Assembly (NCBI GenBank): GCA_965153355.1 | Contig: OZ231126.1 | Coordinates: 102,300,001-102,364,000, forward strand | Source of the DNA: Flaccisagitta enflata | Lineage: Eukaryota; Chaetognatha; Sagittoidea; Aphragmophora | Direction: 5' to 3' | DNA: 64,000 bases | In this document: piece by piece, positions 44,642 to 56,288 of the stretch | How the letters are laid out: each line of letters opens with the position of its first letter | Numbering within the stretch: position 1 is the stretch's first letter | Program-made: the position numbers and the translations under genes | Notes under the pieces: model-generated | What the model saw: the letters and a program-made list of their open reading frames with translations, nothing else | Told to the model about the DNA's origin: nothing | Database searches by the model: none

Positions 44642-44947
44642 CAGCTTCATGTTACATAGGGCCTAAAATAATAGGGCCGAAAAATGTTTATCTTTGGGAA
44701 TAATGCGAAAAATGCGGAAAAAAAAATTCAAAAATTCATAGCGCCAAAACTATCAATCACACAGAATTCTGCTTGGCGTCATCTGAAAGAGAAGAATTAG
44801 CTCTTTCTTAACAATTTATTTCATGCGTAGTCTCGTTTGCCCCCCAAAAAGCATCAACTTTCTCAAACGCCTCATGAGAATAAGGGAAAACAACTTTTCT
44901 TCGAATCTTTGAATCTTCTATTGTCGACTTTTTTTCCAAACAATATC
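44313..44947. repeat. (GA)n microsatellite at 44561-44638 in featureless sequence
   Basis: About 39 GA units. The rest of the interval shows nothing else recognisable. Confidence 0.7.
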
Positions 44948-45440
44948 ATCAAGAGATAAAATAAGAGGTTAACAGAGATACAAACTGAGGGACAAACCAA
45001 TGACTCGCCGAAAACAAATTTTAACAAGAGACAAACTAAGTAATAAATCAAGAGATGAGCTGAGAGACAAGCCAAGCCAAGAGACGAGTCAATTCACAAA
45101 TTGAGAGACGAATTCTAAGACAGACCAAGAGGGAAATCAAGAAACAAACAGGTAGAGAAGTCTATAGACATACTGAGACATACCAAGAAAAATCGTTAGA
45201 CAAAGAGACAAACTGAGTGAGGAACTGAGAGATAAACTGAGAAACAAAACCAGAGACAAGTCCAGAGATAAGTTGAGAGACAAGTCGAGAGAGAAGTGGA
45301 TTAGAAAACAAAGACAAACTGAAACACAAACAAAAAATGAGGACACACTGAGAGACAAATGGTGAGGAAAACTATGAGACTAACAGAGACAAACCAAGAG
45401 ACAAACCTAGAGACTAACCAAGCGACATCCCAAAAGACAA
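44948..45440. repeat. Degenerate GAGACAAACTGA-type minisatellite
   Basis: Irregular repeats of GAGACAAACYRA, about 40 units with strong decay. No coding role. Confidence 0.65.
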
Positions 45441-45734
45441 ACATTGGGCGGCCCAGTTACATAGCATTACAATGTTTTTATTTGAACGACATCTCTCTTT
45501 TTGGTTCTCTCAAGAACAGAGATGTCAGAAGTTGGCCGTTATGAGGTCGTTATATGGTAAAAATCCGTCATTTTATACTAAGGTTGTTATCCCTGAATAA
45601 CTGGACGTTATGCAAAACAAGGCTACACGTTATTTATGTAAATGTAGAAGGAACAGATTTTGTATAAGGTTCATTGCATTTGACTCATGAATGACATGAT
45701 GATCCTTGTGATATACATTTGCCAAAACATTATC

Positions 45735-45795
<61 letters not shown>

Positions 45796-46299
45796 ACTAA
45801 AAGCGGTATCAGATCGACTTTAAGAAACAAAGGATCTTGGAAGAATAGAAGAGTGGAGGGGGAAGAAAAAGGAGGAGGAAGAAGAGGAAGAGGAAGAACA
45901 GGAAGAGGAACGATGTTGACATGATGAATTTTCCGTTATCCGTTATCCCATTTGACCGCACCAATACACGGATTGCCGCGTCTCGATAACTAATCTCTGC
46001 TCAAGAATGGCAAGCCCATTTTCAGTTGCAGACAGGCAAATCTATGAGGCTTTGTCTGTTTGTCCGTCCGTGACGCACAAATTGAAAGATGGGAAAACGA
46101 GTGTTTTAGATGCTCTTTGGGCAAGAGTGGTGGTGAGGAGGGGTGTGGACTTTGGATGCATTTCCAACTCTGTTACTGTATAAAGTGTTGTTAAATTATT
46201 CAACCTAACTCAGTTTTGTGTAGAAAACAGTATTTTCAAGCCATAAACGATTTCATTACCTGAAATTATATGAAAGCGGACACTGCTTTCAAAAAAGAT
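45441..46299. repeat. (GA)n microsatellite at 45735-45794 and purine tract, otherwise featureless
   Basis: The GA run is followed by a GGAAGAAGAGGAAG tract to 45910. From 45910 to 46299 nothing is recognised apart from a short TCCGTCCGTGACGC remnant at 46062. Confidence 0.55.
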
Positions 46300-46655
46300 C
46301 CGAGTGAAAAATCACACAACTGTGGGTTTTTTTTGCATTTTTGTGTAGTGTTGGGGTGTGATAACATGTAACTAAACCAAATAAGATTATTCACCGAGCG
46401 CTTTTTGAGTAAAATTCAAAACTAGTTTTCTACTGAGTTGTACTGACTTATTTTTTAATTCCATATTATTAATCTTTGCAAAATTCCCTTTCATTTGATA
46501 GGTCACACTATATGGTTTGATTTTAAATTAAAGTTTTCATTTTTTGAGCATACTTTTTTGTAATGGTAACTCAATATATGAAAATTTTAATTCTTTGCAA
46601 AAGTATTAGTGCGACCCATCAAATGAAAGGGAATTTTGCATATATTAACAATATG
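46300..46655. mobile_element. Palindromic MITE, family P, copy 2 (partial)
   Basis: Shares GCGCTTTTTGAGT, CATTTGATAGGTCACACTATATGG and the inverse TAGTGCGACCCATCAAATG with the other family P copies. The outer right arm is missing. Confidence 0.65.
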
Positions 46656-47308
46656 GAGACAACTCACAGATCGATTCTACGGTATGAAAACCGTTATATC
46701 TGAGTTATCAAATCGCTTACACTTTTTTTTTATATAAGAGACAACTTTTTTTAGATCAGCCTGGGTGTTCTTAAATTTTTGGCCATTTTCAGCCTGAAAT
46801 TCTCTTAAAGTGTTCTTAATTTCTCTGATGTTTAGAAATATATAAATCATATGAAAATACCTTATTTTTAGCAATTGTATCTTAAACTTGATAATTATCA
46901 TCGCTTTTTTTTTAAATGCCTAATTTCAAAGGCAAACTAAAAAATGAAGTTTATTCTAAAGATAAAAGAACCTGTATTTCTGAAAAATTTGAATACAATT
47001 CATTTTCTAGATAAGAAACTAAAAAAAAAGTTTTTTTTTTAAATGGCCAAAATCAAATCTCAGCTTTGGCAATCTCTTATTTTGTTCTTAAAATTTTGGC
47101 AAATCTCAGGCTCATGTCTCTTATAAACTGGTCTCTTATAAGAAAAAAAAAGTGTATGACAATGTCATGACTTTCTTCTACCTACTATTGTTGTTGGCGT
47201 ATTTTGTCACCAGCGAATCCGTCATTGGCCTACTCCATCGCCATCGTATTCCGTCACCGGCGAAATTGAAATTGCAGTTTAAGTCACGCCTTAGAGTAAC
47301 AACATTTG

Positions 47309-47371
<63 letters not shown>

Positions 47372-47611
47372 TCTCGCTCCTCTCGCTCTCCCTGCTTCGC
47401 GCGCTTTGGACGTTTTGAACGTTTGAACGCTTTGATTCGTGCGAGTTTCAAACGTTCGAAACAGGCACGATTCGAAAGTTCAAAACTTGAGGGATTTGAA
47501 TGATCATTCAAGTGCATAGCGACCAAGCGTGTTTGCTAGTGAGTGCTAGTGAGTTGTGACCAAATCGCTTTGTCATTGGTGTTGGTGAAACTGAGTTAAA
47601 GAAAATCCTTG
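46656..47611. repeat. A/T-rich stretch with (CT)n at 47312-47369
   Basis: 46656-47150 is A/T-rich and has a weak inverted pairing of CTCTTATAAG motifs. The CT microsatellite follows. 47380-47480 has a dense run of CGAACGTTTG-type motifs (palindromic AACGTT). No gene. Confidence 0.5.
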
Positions 47612-48454
47612 CAGCCGGTTATCCTACAATTCTTACGATCGTAAGTTCATGGGTTAGAAGGCTTACAATCGTAGGTTTTCTGGACTCAAAAACAAAGGGG
47701 AATTGAGTTATTTCTTCATAACCTTAAAAGCGCTGCTTCGATTTTTTTCCTTTTTTGGATCAGTATTTGGAGCGAGAATACTCACTTATGCGTTCAAAAA
47801 CTATCATCGCCACTCTTCTGTAAAAAGGTTAAATATGATGATAAATGTAGCTTTCTACAATGCTTACGATTCTAGGTTTTCTTGCTTAGAAAGCTTACGA
47901 TTCTAGGAAACTTGCATAGAAAGCTTACGATTCTAGGACTCCTTTGACTTAGTGTGCATGTGTCAATAAAATGTTAAACAACCATATATTGTTCTTCTGC
48001 TTATTTTTGATTCATATTTACACAAGGATGTGTAGTACAATAATCAAGTTTAAAACAGAACTGTGGGGGGGGGGGAAATAATCAAAAGATTTGGAGATGG
48101 GGAAAAAATTTAAGAGGTAAAAAAGAGAAAAAAAGAAAATTTGGGGAAAATGAAAATTTTTGCAGTACCAAATCATAAAAACCGATTAGTAAAACACAAT
48201 TTAACACTATTCAAACCTTAAAAACACTGTTTTTTTCTATATAGGGAAGAAAATCATAACTTTTGTAATGCGACGCGACATGTTGCGGGGAAGAAAATCA
48301 AAGGCAGGGGGGGAAAATTAATCAAAAATCATAGAACTATATACATCCCTGGTTTAAAAACAAACAAAAGTAATATCATCACAAAAATAATTCATGAGAG
48401 AAAAACACTTGCGAGGGTACTGACAGAACTTTATTAAGAGAGCCGTTTTTGGGC

Positions 48455-49095
48455 AGCGGCCCTGAAGGGGCCGATGACCTATTCTTTCACACATACAGTT
48501 GAACCCCGTTTTAACGGACCCGCCACCAACAGAATTCCGCCTATAACAGATGCAAATTCATAGCCCCTTCAAAGCAATTTCCTTTAGTTTCTTTGTTGGC
48601 AATAACAGAATTCCGCCTATAACAAAAGAAAATTGTTAGTCCCCTGAAATCCGTTAGAGCAGGGTTCAACTGTATGGGGAATTTTCTCCTCCTTCTCCTT
48701 CTACGAATCCCCCCTCCCCCCATCCTCCAGGCCCATATTTCAGCCTCAATGCCCATATCCCAGCCTTGAGGCCCAAATCCCTGTCTTGAGGCCCAAATCC
48801 AAACCCCAAGGTCCAAATCCCAACCTCAAGGCCTAAATCCCAGTCTCAAAGGATGTGGGCCTCAAGATTGGGATTTGGGCCTCAAGGCTGGGATATGGGC
48901 CTCGAGGCTGAAATATGGGCCTGGAGGTTGGGGGGAGGGGGGGGGTACGGAGGAGGAGAAGGAGGAGAAAATTCCCCATATGTGTGAAAGTATAGGTCAT
49001 CGGCCCCTTCGGAGCCGCTGCCCTGCTCCCCCCTCAACTTCAACCACTACCTACTTGAGCAGGGCACGGGTACCGCTGACCATCTAACGCTTTTG
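48455..49095. repeat. Complete foldback unit with MITE insertion
   Basis: Arms GGGCAGCGGCCCTGAAGGGG and the complement near 49008-49023, polypyrimidine tract, AAGGCCCAAATCCCAG units, then the terminal tail GAGCAGGGCACGGGTACCGC and CATCTAACGCTTTTGCGAC. The left arm is split by the MITE at 48496-48672. Confidence 0.75.
48496..48672. mobile_element. 177-bp pogo/Tigger-like MITE
   Basis: Ends CAGTTGAACCCCGTTTTAAC and the inverse GTTAGAGCAGGGTTCAACTG, flanked by TA (48494-48495, 48673-48674). It sits inside CACACATA-TGGGG of the foldback module; uninterrupted CACACATATGGGG at 114-126 is the empty site. CAGTTGAACC termini with TA duplications are typical of pogo-type MITEs. Confidence 0.85.
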
Positions 49096-50087
49096 CGACT
49101 ATTTCTTGTGTCAACAAAATCTTCCCATGATGGTCTCCCCAGTAATTTTTGCAGTTCTAATACACTTTGAGACCATCTGTAGCCAATGATTTTCCGGAAT
49201 AGAGGTGTAAGCAACTCGGAGATGTCGTCTTTAATCATGATTGGAGACATAGACCATCTCAATGGCATTTGATAGCAAGTCTATTTTCAAAAGTTTTTAA
49301 AATCAGCTCTTTCACACTTAAAATCAGCCCTTGAAGACTATTGATATGCCCTCCCCGGCCTCAAATTTGCCCTCCCAGGCCTCAAATCAGAATTTTTGAA
49401 TCAACACACCATAGCCTCAAATCAGCCCTCTCAGGCCCCAAACCTAGTCGGACTACCCATGACAAAATTACCCTGTGTGGATTCATTGGTCATTAGCCCC
49501 TCCGGGGCCGCTGGCCCATTCACCAAATTCTTTCCAAACAATGATAAAAATCAATAAGCAACGGGAACCGCTGACCATATGTTGCTTAAGCAACCTGTTG
49601 TATTATTGCCCCTGCCCAACCGTCTACAACTGTCTTGCCATGTGTCCGGCGTTGTTTGATATTCAACAACAATTACTGTCTTAAAACATAGCTAGACTGG
49701 ATGAGGTTGGAAGCTAGAACAATGAAATGTTTTCTTAGAATTGATCCTTGCCATACTGTCATTCCATTGGTCTTTTTGTCCTTTATAGTGTCGGTTGCTC
49801 TCTGTCTCTGTCCAACTAAGTTTGTCTTTATTTTGGTTTAGACTTGTTGTGGGAATTATTTGTACCCCAACCAGGAAAATGAGTCAAGGAGAATGCAATG
49901 AAATTTGAAATTTGTATGAGCAACACTCTTGAAACAATGTCCTTGTCAGTTAAAAGCTATACATTCTTGACACTCCTGGCGAGTGTATCCAAATTTAGCA
50001 GACTTATCCTCTTAACAAATGCGAATGATTGATTTGTTTGAATGAATGTTATTTATACGTTTATTGTTTAATGGTTTTGAAAAATGT
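49096..50087. repeat. Foldback fragments and non-coding sequence
   Basis: 49330-49470 holds CCTCAAATCAGCCCT array units; 49495-49515 a GGGGCCGCTGGCCC cassette; 49570-49585 GGAACCGCTGACC. 49600-49640 has a CCCCTGCCCAACC hairpin-element remnant. The rest is unique-looking. Confidence 0.55.
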
Positions 50088-50251
50088 ATGAATGAATGAA
50101 TGAATGAATGAATGAATGAATGAATGAATGAATGAATGAATAATGAATAAATGAATGAATGAATGAATGAATGAATGAATTAATAGATGAATGAATGAAT
50201 GAATGAATGAATGAATGAATGAATGAATGAATGAATGAATGAATAAATGAA
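50088..50251. repeat. (GAAT)n microsatellite
   Basis: About 40 tetranucleotide units with a few interruptions. It is followed by a CAACCAACC run at 50331-50352 and a degenerate hairpin end (TATGGGAGGACGCACATAAAAA-like, 50400-50422). Confidence 0.85.
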
Positions 50252-50802
50252 TGAGAATCGATTGGCGCTGCTTGTGTGATGAAAGAGCTTGGATTTAATA
50301 GTATTCCAAACATTTGCGTGATTGAGGGACCAACCAACCAACCAACCAACTAACCAACTGACAGATCAATCGACAGACCAACACACACATCCCCGTATAG
50401 ATATGGGAGGACGCACATAAAAACAAAACAACCTGACAGCGGCAATTGATTCCAAGTCCATATCAACAAAGACCTAGAATCGTAAGCTTTCTATGCAAGT
50501 TACTAGGATCGTAAGCTTTCTAGGCAAGAAAACCTAGAATCGTAAGCATTGTAGAAAGCCACATTCATCATCATATTTCACATGTTTGTAGAAGAGTGGC
50601 GATGACAATTCCTTTTGGCAAAGATTAGTGGTCTCACTAACAATATTGAACCAAGAAATGAAAAAAATCGATTTAGCGCTTTTTGGGTTATGAAGGAAAA
50701 ACCCATTTTCCCATTGTAAAAGAGTCCAGAAAACCTACGATTGTAAGCCTTCTAACCCATGAACTTACGATCGTAAGAGATATAGGATAACCGGCTGCCT
50801 TG

Positions 50803-51396
50803 TAAGTTGTAGAGCAATCGTTGCAGAAAAATCGAGCCTAGGGTGAAAGAGGGGAAATCCGCTGGGGAGGGAATATTCAAACTTCTTTATTTTCTTAACC
50901 TGATGACGTAAAGGATTGAAAACAACATCGCGGGGAAACCGGGAAAGTAGTGAAGCCAAATTTGTCAAAAGAATTCTCTCTACCCTTTTTTTTTTCATTT
51001 CAAATTTGTTGATGAAAAAATCATATAAGCAATTTACAATGAAAGTTGGACGATTGTTGTTGAGGCATAATGAAGAAGGCTGATGTTTTTCGGTCAAAAC
51101 ATTGGGAATTTGATATTTCAACGTTTGTTAATGATCCATCTAATACAATCATTAAGCAATTTACTAAGGAGATTTCAATTTCTGGCTACGTACCTAGCCC
51201 CCAAGTCCATACTTTGGACTAAAGAAAACTGCCATCAGGTTTTCACTGTCTTTGAAACATAAGCGTTGTCATTGTCGTAGTTGTTGTCATTGTCGTCGTC
51301 GTCGCTGTCCTCCTTGTTGTTGTCTTTGTCATTTTTGTTGTTGTCCTCCTTGTTGTTGCCGTCGTTGTTGTTGTTGTTGTTTGAATTTGATTTGAA
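50803..51396. repeat. Non-coding stretch with (GTC/GTT)n at 51257-51382
   Basis: 50803-51250 has no recognised feature. The triplet repeat follows, in mixed GTC, GTT and TCC units. Confidence 0.5.
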
Positions 51397-52150
51397 AAAG
51401 TGCCACCATGTGCCACAGAGCTCCGTGGCTCATTCAGTGGCACATTTCATGAAAAAAGATCTGATATTGTGTTTTTCTATGATGAAATAGATTTGAAATG
51501 TAAAAAATAATCTGTGAAGAAAGAGAAATAGAATAGAAATTTCAAAAAAACAAAAGTGCCACCATGTGCCACAAAGATCTGTGGCACATTTCATGGCACA
51601 TTTTGTGGCACATTCAATGGCACATTTATAAAAATGGAATCTGAAATTGACTTTTTCTATATTTCAATAGATAATTAATGTCAAAAATAATTTACTAAGT
51701 TAAAATGGTAGGTCAAAAATGCAGTAAAAACATGAGTGCCACCATGTGCCACCATGTGCCACCATGTGCCACAGAGCATGTTTGATAAAAAGCGAATTGA
51801 AATACTCTTTTTTGAAAACGCAATGGATAGAGAATGTGAAAAATGATTTGTAAAGATGAAAAAAAAAGAATAAAAATGAAGTAAAAATATAAGCGCCACC
51901 ATGTGCCACAAAGTAGGTGGCACACGGAGTGGCACATAGAGTGGCACTTTTCTATAAAAACCTGAAACTAGTCTTATCTTCATCATAATGAATAGAGATT
52001 GCAAAGCACATTTATATGGGATAAATACACTACAAACCAGTAGTCTTTTTGTAGTTTAAGGCTTATCAAAGGCGGTGGCACATGGTGGCTCATACTAAAT
52101 GTGCCACATGGCTCCTGTGGCCCCGCGAAAATATTCCACAATTGGTTGGA
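51397..52150. repeat. About 170-bp tandem repeat with GTGCCACCATG clusters
   Basis: Four units start at about 51400, 51557, 51738 and 51896. Each begins with GTGCCACCATGTGCCAC and an inverted GTGGCACA cluster, followed by a 100-bp A/T-rich part with AAAAATAATYTGT. The GTGCCAC / GTGGCAC pairs make each unit a potential hairpin. Confidence 0.75.
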
Positions 52151-52284
52151 CCCGGGGGGCAGATCAAATGAGAACTTGGTATTGGGCAGTATGATCTGTT
52201 TATATTGTCAATGACAAGTCAGGGAAGGCTCTCTATGAAGTAGAAAGAACATCCGGAGGTGTAATATATTGTATTGTAATGATA

Positions 52285-52530
52285 TATTGCTTTTTGAAAA
52301 CTTTGCCCCGCGGAAGGATCGTCAATTGCCCCCGGGGCAAAAATGGGAATTTGTAAAATTGCCCCGCAATTGGGAGGCATTAATGGGGCACATTTAACTA
52401 AACATTTTTGTGAGGTATTCTTTTAGTCGGGCATTTTGTTAGTGATTGATAGCAAGGTTGATAACAACAACAACAACAACCGCAACAAAAAAATTGCCCC
52501 GCAATGGAATTTGCCCCCGAGGCACATTTT
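52285..52530. repeat. GCCCCGCAATTGCCCC palindromic cluster
   Basis: Several copies of TTGCCCCGCAATT and TTGCCCCCGGGGCAA-type motifs (52303, 52330, 52360, 52492), giving overlapping short hairpins. It resembles the GTGCCAC cluster in layout but not in sequence. Confidence 0.6.
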
Positions 52531-52754
52531 GAGTGATGATGAAATCCGCTGTATCTAAGTGATAATGATAACCGCTGTATCAGATTACTCTCACACACAG
52601 CTGATCAGATTAAACCATATCATAAATCTCATTTTATTCATTCTTCAATCAATGTGCCCCGTGAGGACGGCAAGGATCACAAGAACCACAAGGGAATGTG
52701 AGTATCACAAGAAGTGAGGACCAAATAATTTACAAAATATGAAAAGAAGACCCG

Positions 52755-52975
52755 CTGGAAAGATTGTAGAAGAAGAAGGAGATGGAGAAGAAGAAGAAGG
52801 AGAAGAAGAAGAAGAAGAAGGAGAAGAAGAAGAAGAAGAAGAAAAAGAAGAAGGAAAAGAAGAAGAAGAAGAAAAAAAAGAACAAGAAGAAGAAGTGGAA
52901 GAAGGAGAAGAAGAAAAAAGAAGAACAAGAAGAATCTAGACAAAAAGAAGAATAGAGAGAGAAAAAAAACAAGCA
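52755..52975. repeat. Polypurine (GAA)n tract
   Basis: Plus strand almost only A and G. Glu/Lys and Phe/Leu frames are compositional artefacts. Confidence 0.85.
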
Positions 52976-53082
52976 AATGAATCTGGCTTTAGTTCAGAGC
53001 GCGCCCCAAAGCTTGACGCTCTCTATTTTGCTCCTGGGCAAGCAAAATTGACTAGTAGAGAACCGGGTTTGCTTACTTAATT

Positions 53083-53373
53083 TTAGTCGGATATTTTTCT
53101 CCCCAGCCAATCTGCTTTAGACAACCTCATGATGGGGTTAACTATCTCATCACAGATTGAGGATTTCACTTTCAGTCGATAATTTTCTCTCAGTGGATGA
53201 TGATGAAATCTCATAGAATTCATATTGATGACATAAGACATCGCTTTCCTCTGCTTATTCTGAGCAGTGATCACATCAACGCGCTCTAACAACCCGTATT
53301 TGTGGCAGGGATACATTTTGTAAACCAAGAACCGAGGAAAAGAGAGGAAATACTTGGGTGCTTCGCATAGCAA
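53083..53373 (-). CDS. Unrecognised 96-codon frame (doubtful)
   Basis: A minus-strand frame with ordinary composition (no repeats) but no motif I know. Its 5' end overlaps the dispersed repeat GCTATGTGAAGCACCCAAA, which also lies at 54196 and 58605 in non-coding DNA, so at least the N terminus is repeat-derived. Possibly an exon or transposon fragment, more likely chance. Confidence 0.15.
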   Translation of the reverse strand: MLCEAPKYFLSFPRFLVYKMYPCHKYGLLERVDVITAQNKQRKAMSYVINMNSMRFHHHPLRENYRLKVKSSICDEIVNPIMRLSKADWLGRKISD

Positions 53374-53559
53374 AAGTTGGTTATTTCCTTTCGCCCTTTT
53401 TACCTAATGTGGAGTGACTAATTTTAGCACCCTTATCATTTTTGTTCTATCAAAAATCATTCATCTTCTGTTTGATAGAAAATTGCTTTTGAGGACCTAT
53501 TTTGCATAATGCAGTGAGATAAAACAATATGCTGACATTGTTTAAATCAGCTTTCATAA

Positions 53560-53915
53560 TTTTTAGTCGCGTGCACGTGACTCTACAACCCGCTTTGTCG
53601 GTCCGTCTGTTGGTCCGTCTGTTGGTCCGTCCGTCTGTCCGTCGGTCCGTCCGTCAGTCGGTCCGTCCGTCACACTTTACTTTTTTGTCAACTCTTAGGT
53701 CATGTTAAATCATTTTAAGTTATTTATAGTTATTCTAAGTCATTTTGAGTCATTCTAAGTCATTTTGAGTCATTTTAAGTCAATTTAAGTTATGTTAAGT
53801 CATTTTTGGTTATTAGGGTTTTTAGTCATTTTAAGTCATTCTAAGTCATTGAAAGTCATTCTAAGTCATTCTTTGTTTGTAAGTCTCGCACGCGACTTAT
53901 AGGTGTTGGCCTTGT
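53560..53915 (-). mobile_element. Hairpin-ended element with AAGTCATTYT core repeats, copy 1
   Basis: On the minus strand: AACAAGGCCAACACC, arm AGTCGCGTGC, about 190 bp of degenerate 10-bp AGAATGACTT units, AAAGTAAAGTGTGACGG, (GACS)n, GTAGAG, hairpin end and TAAAA. Same family as 54791-55002 and 58834-59215. Confidence 0.8.
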
Positions 53916-54254
53916 TTACTCTTCATGGCATTGCAATTCTGCCTTTTTATTTGCTCTTTCATAACTTATGTTCTGATATTTTTATTTATTTTTACATACA
54001 TCATGATTTCTTAAAACAAATAATTGACATTTTTGTAACAAAACTATACAGGATTTTACTGAATTCTGGAAAAGCAGTGGAAACTTAAGGCTAAAACAGA
54101 AATGGAAGATGAAGAAATTTTGAAAAAAGGAAAATGATCATTTTCATGATTTTTGCTCGTCCACATTACCTAAGTAGGGTGAAGGGATACTCCAAACTTT
54201 TGCTATGTGAAGCACCCAAAGGGAATACGAAATCGTTTTACTGAAAATTAAGTG

Positions 54255-54416
54255 AACAAGGCCGGATACACGGCCATCAGTTGCGGACGGGTGGGCAGGA
54301 GCGGAAATGCGCGTTTTCTCACTTTTCGACTTGATGGTTACGGACGGACCGACCAACGGATGGATGGACGGATGGACAAAGCCTCTTATAGAGTTGCGTG
54401 TCCGCAACTAAAAAAA
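54255..54416 (+). mobile_element. Hairpin-ended element, GTTGCG subtype
   Basis: AACAAGGCCGGATACACGG, arm AGTTGCGGAC, GGGTGGGCAGGAGC, GACGGACCGACC, CTTATAGAG, hairpin GTTGCG-TGTC-CGCAAC, TAAAAA. The 5' arm TTGCGGAC is the exact complement of GTCCGCAA in the 3' arm; both differ together from the GTCGCG copies. Confidence 0.8.
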
Positions 54417-54790
54417 TTGAGAGCAGATTCCACGGAAAATTCTTAATATGCTTCAAAACAATTTTTTTTGCATTTCCAAGAACGTGGCTTTCTTCCTACA
54501 TGTCTTTAGAAGAGGGCCATGTTTTTTTTTTTTTTTTTGATTAAGTCATTTTCTATGCAAATTAAGAATTTTCTGTGAGGTTTGTCAAGTGATAAAAGAT
54601 AATTTTCTTCAGAAAAGTTGTATTTTTAACCGCATATTGATACCTTTCACACTATAAAAAATATCCCTATGATATTTCCACTCAAATTCTCAACGAAAGT
54701 ACACATCCACACATTCTGAGTAGCTCAATGAAAGTGTCTGATCGACTGAGTGAGAAACTGACTGTGGCAGTGAAAATCTTGTATAAAAAA

Positions 54791-55002
54791 AACAAGGCCA
54801 ACACCTATAAGTCGCGTGCGAGACTAACAGATTGACTAAGAATGACTTATAATGACTTAGTATACTCTTAAATGACTTTAAATGACTTAAAGAAATAAAA
54901 TTGATAAAAAAAGTAAAAGTGTGACGGACCAATAGACCGACCAGCTGAACGACGGACGGACAGACAAAGCGAGGTGTAGAGTCACGTGCATGCGACTAAA
55001 AA
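54791..55002 (+). mobile_element. Hairpin-ended element with AATGACTTA core repeats, copy 2
   Basis: AACAAGGCCAACACC, arm AGTCGCGTGC, 80 bp of AATGACTTA units, AAAGTGTGACGGACC, GACGGACGGACAG, GTAGAG, hairpin GTCACG-TGCA-TGCGAC (one decayed pair), TAAAAA. Opposite orientation to 53560-53915. Confidence 0.8.
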
Positions 55003-55479
55003 CGTGTCATAAGCAGTTCACAAATGGAAAATGATGACATTGATGACTCCAAAAGAAAGTGTTTGGTCCTCCAAATCCATGGCTACATTTTGAGTGAATC
55101 ACCTCATATGCGATTGCCGCCTTTTGGAGCCAGTGGTGTCACTGACCCTTGGTAGAGGGCGAGGTCACCTGGTGTTGGAGGCCGTTCTCAATCATGATTT
55201 TTGGACCATATGTCCGACATGTTACCAATCGTCTACATTTCCAACTTCAACTCAATAGCTGCAATACTTTAAAAGTTATAACAATTATTCTGATCATAAT
55301 CAAGCCCTCTGAAGGCGACTCACTTTTTTACCGTTTCTTGTTTCAACTCAACTGCCTGAGTGACTTTCACAAATTACTTAAAGTCGCAACGACTTAGATT
55401 TGCAAACGCTGAATTCGATCTCCATTCGCATTTCATGATCGTTCAAAAATCACGATTCATTTCCGCGACGCGAAGCATG

Positions 55480-55725
55480 AAAAGAGAAAAGAGGGAGAAG
55501 AAAAAGAAGAAGAAAGAGAAGGAGAAAGAGAAGGAGAAAAAGAAGAAGAAGGAGAAAAAGAAGAAGAGGAAGGAGAAGAAGCAGATGAAGAAGAAAAAGA
55601 AGAAAACGAAGACAGAAGAAAAAGAAGAAAGCAAAGAAGAAAGAAGAAGGAGAGAAAGAGGAAGACAAAGGAAAATAGACCAAATACAGAGTGGATGAAG
55701 ACAAAGAGAAGGAAAAAAAAGCCCA
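55480..55725. repeat. Polypurine (AAG)n tract
   Basis: A and G on the plus strand with AAGAAG and GAAAAAG units. Long Lys/Glu frames are artefacts. Confidence 0.85.
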
Positions 55726-56134
55726 ATAGGGCAACGATGCGTCCTAGCTGAGCTCCGAGTGGAGGAAATTTTGGGGTTGTGACTGGACTTATAGATACCA
55801 ATTGCTGGTAAGCGATATCAACAGATCTCTTTGGTAAAGCTATGAGATCACTGCTTTGATGAGTTTTGCATATTGAAGTGCTTATCCTAGACCTTTGTCA
55901 TCAAACTTTCAAAGACTTTTCATTAACAGAATGTTTAAAATACTAAGGGGCAAAAGTTGTGCAGCAAAGGATTAAAACATTTTTTTGAAATGAATAAGTG
56001 AAATCACATTGAAAGCAGAAGCGAAAATTTTATGATCTTTTCAAAGGGAATGCAAAAGGATCAATTTGAAAAAAATTGAATTCTGGAGGTGGGAGGGATG
56101 GGGGCAAGATCCACACAATGACCAGAATAGCGCA
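55726..56134. other. Stretch with no recognisable feature
   Basis: Unique-looking, moderately A/T-rich; no frame or repeat recognised. Confidence 0.4.
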
Positions 56135-56288
56135 ACTCTAGAGATGCGAGGACGCATCTAAAAATGATTGGGCGTGGTTGGTGAATGATTTGAGATGGTT
56201 AGTGGGACTTTTAGAAAGCGGGTAATGAACGGATGGACATACGGACGGACAGACCCTCTTATAGAGATGCGAGGACGCATCTAAAAAG
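56135..56288 (+). mobile_element. Hairpin-ended element, GATGCG subtype, with two 3' ends
   Basis: Hairpin GATGCG-AGGA-CGCATC plus TAAAAA occurs at 56147-56164 and again at 56264-56286. The second is preceded by GGACGGACAGACC and CTCTTATAGAG. Either one copy inserted beside another or the first is a duplicated end. Confidence 0.7.

Larger units (their letters stand above)
47612..50797. mobile_element. 3.2-kb DNA transposon with about 330-bp inverted repeats
   Basis: Ends CAGCCGGTTATCC and GGATAACCGGCTG, flanked by the 5-bp duplication CCTTG (47607-47611, 50798-50802). The inverted repeats (47612-47940 and 50463-50797) carry repeated motifs CTTACGATCGTAAG, CTTACAATCGTAGG and GCTTACGATTCTAGG (three copies), probably transposase-binding sites. 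No transposase frame is visible, and the interior has been invaded by foldback DNA (48455-49095) and simple repeats. Superfamily not assigned. Confidence 0.75.
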
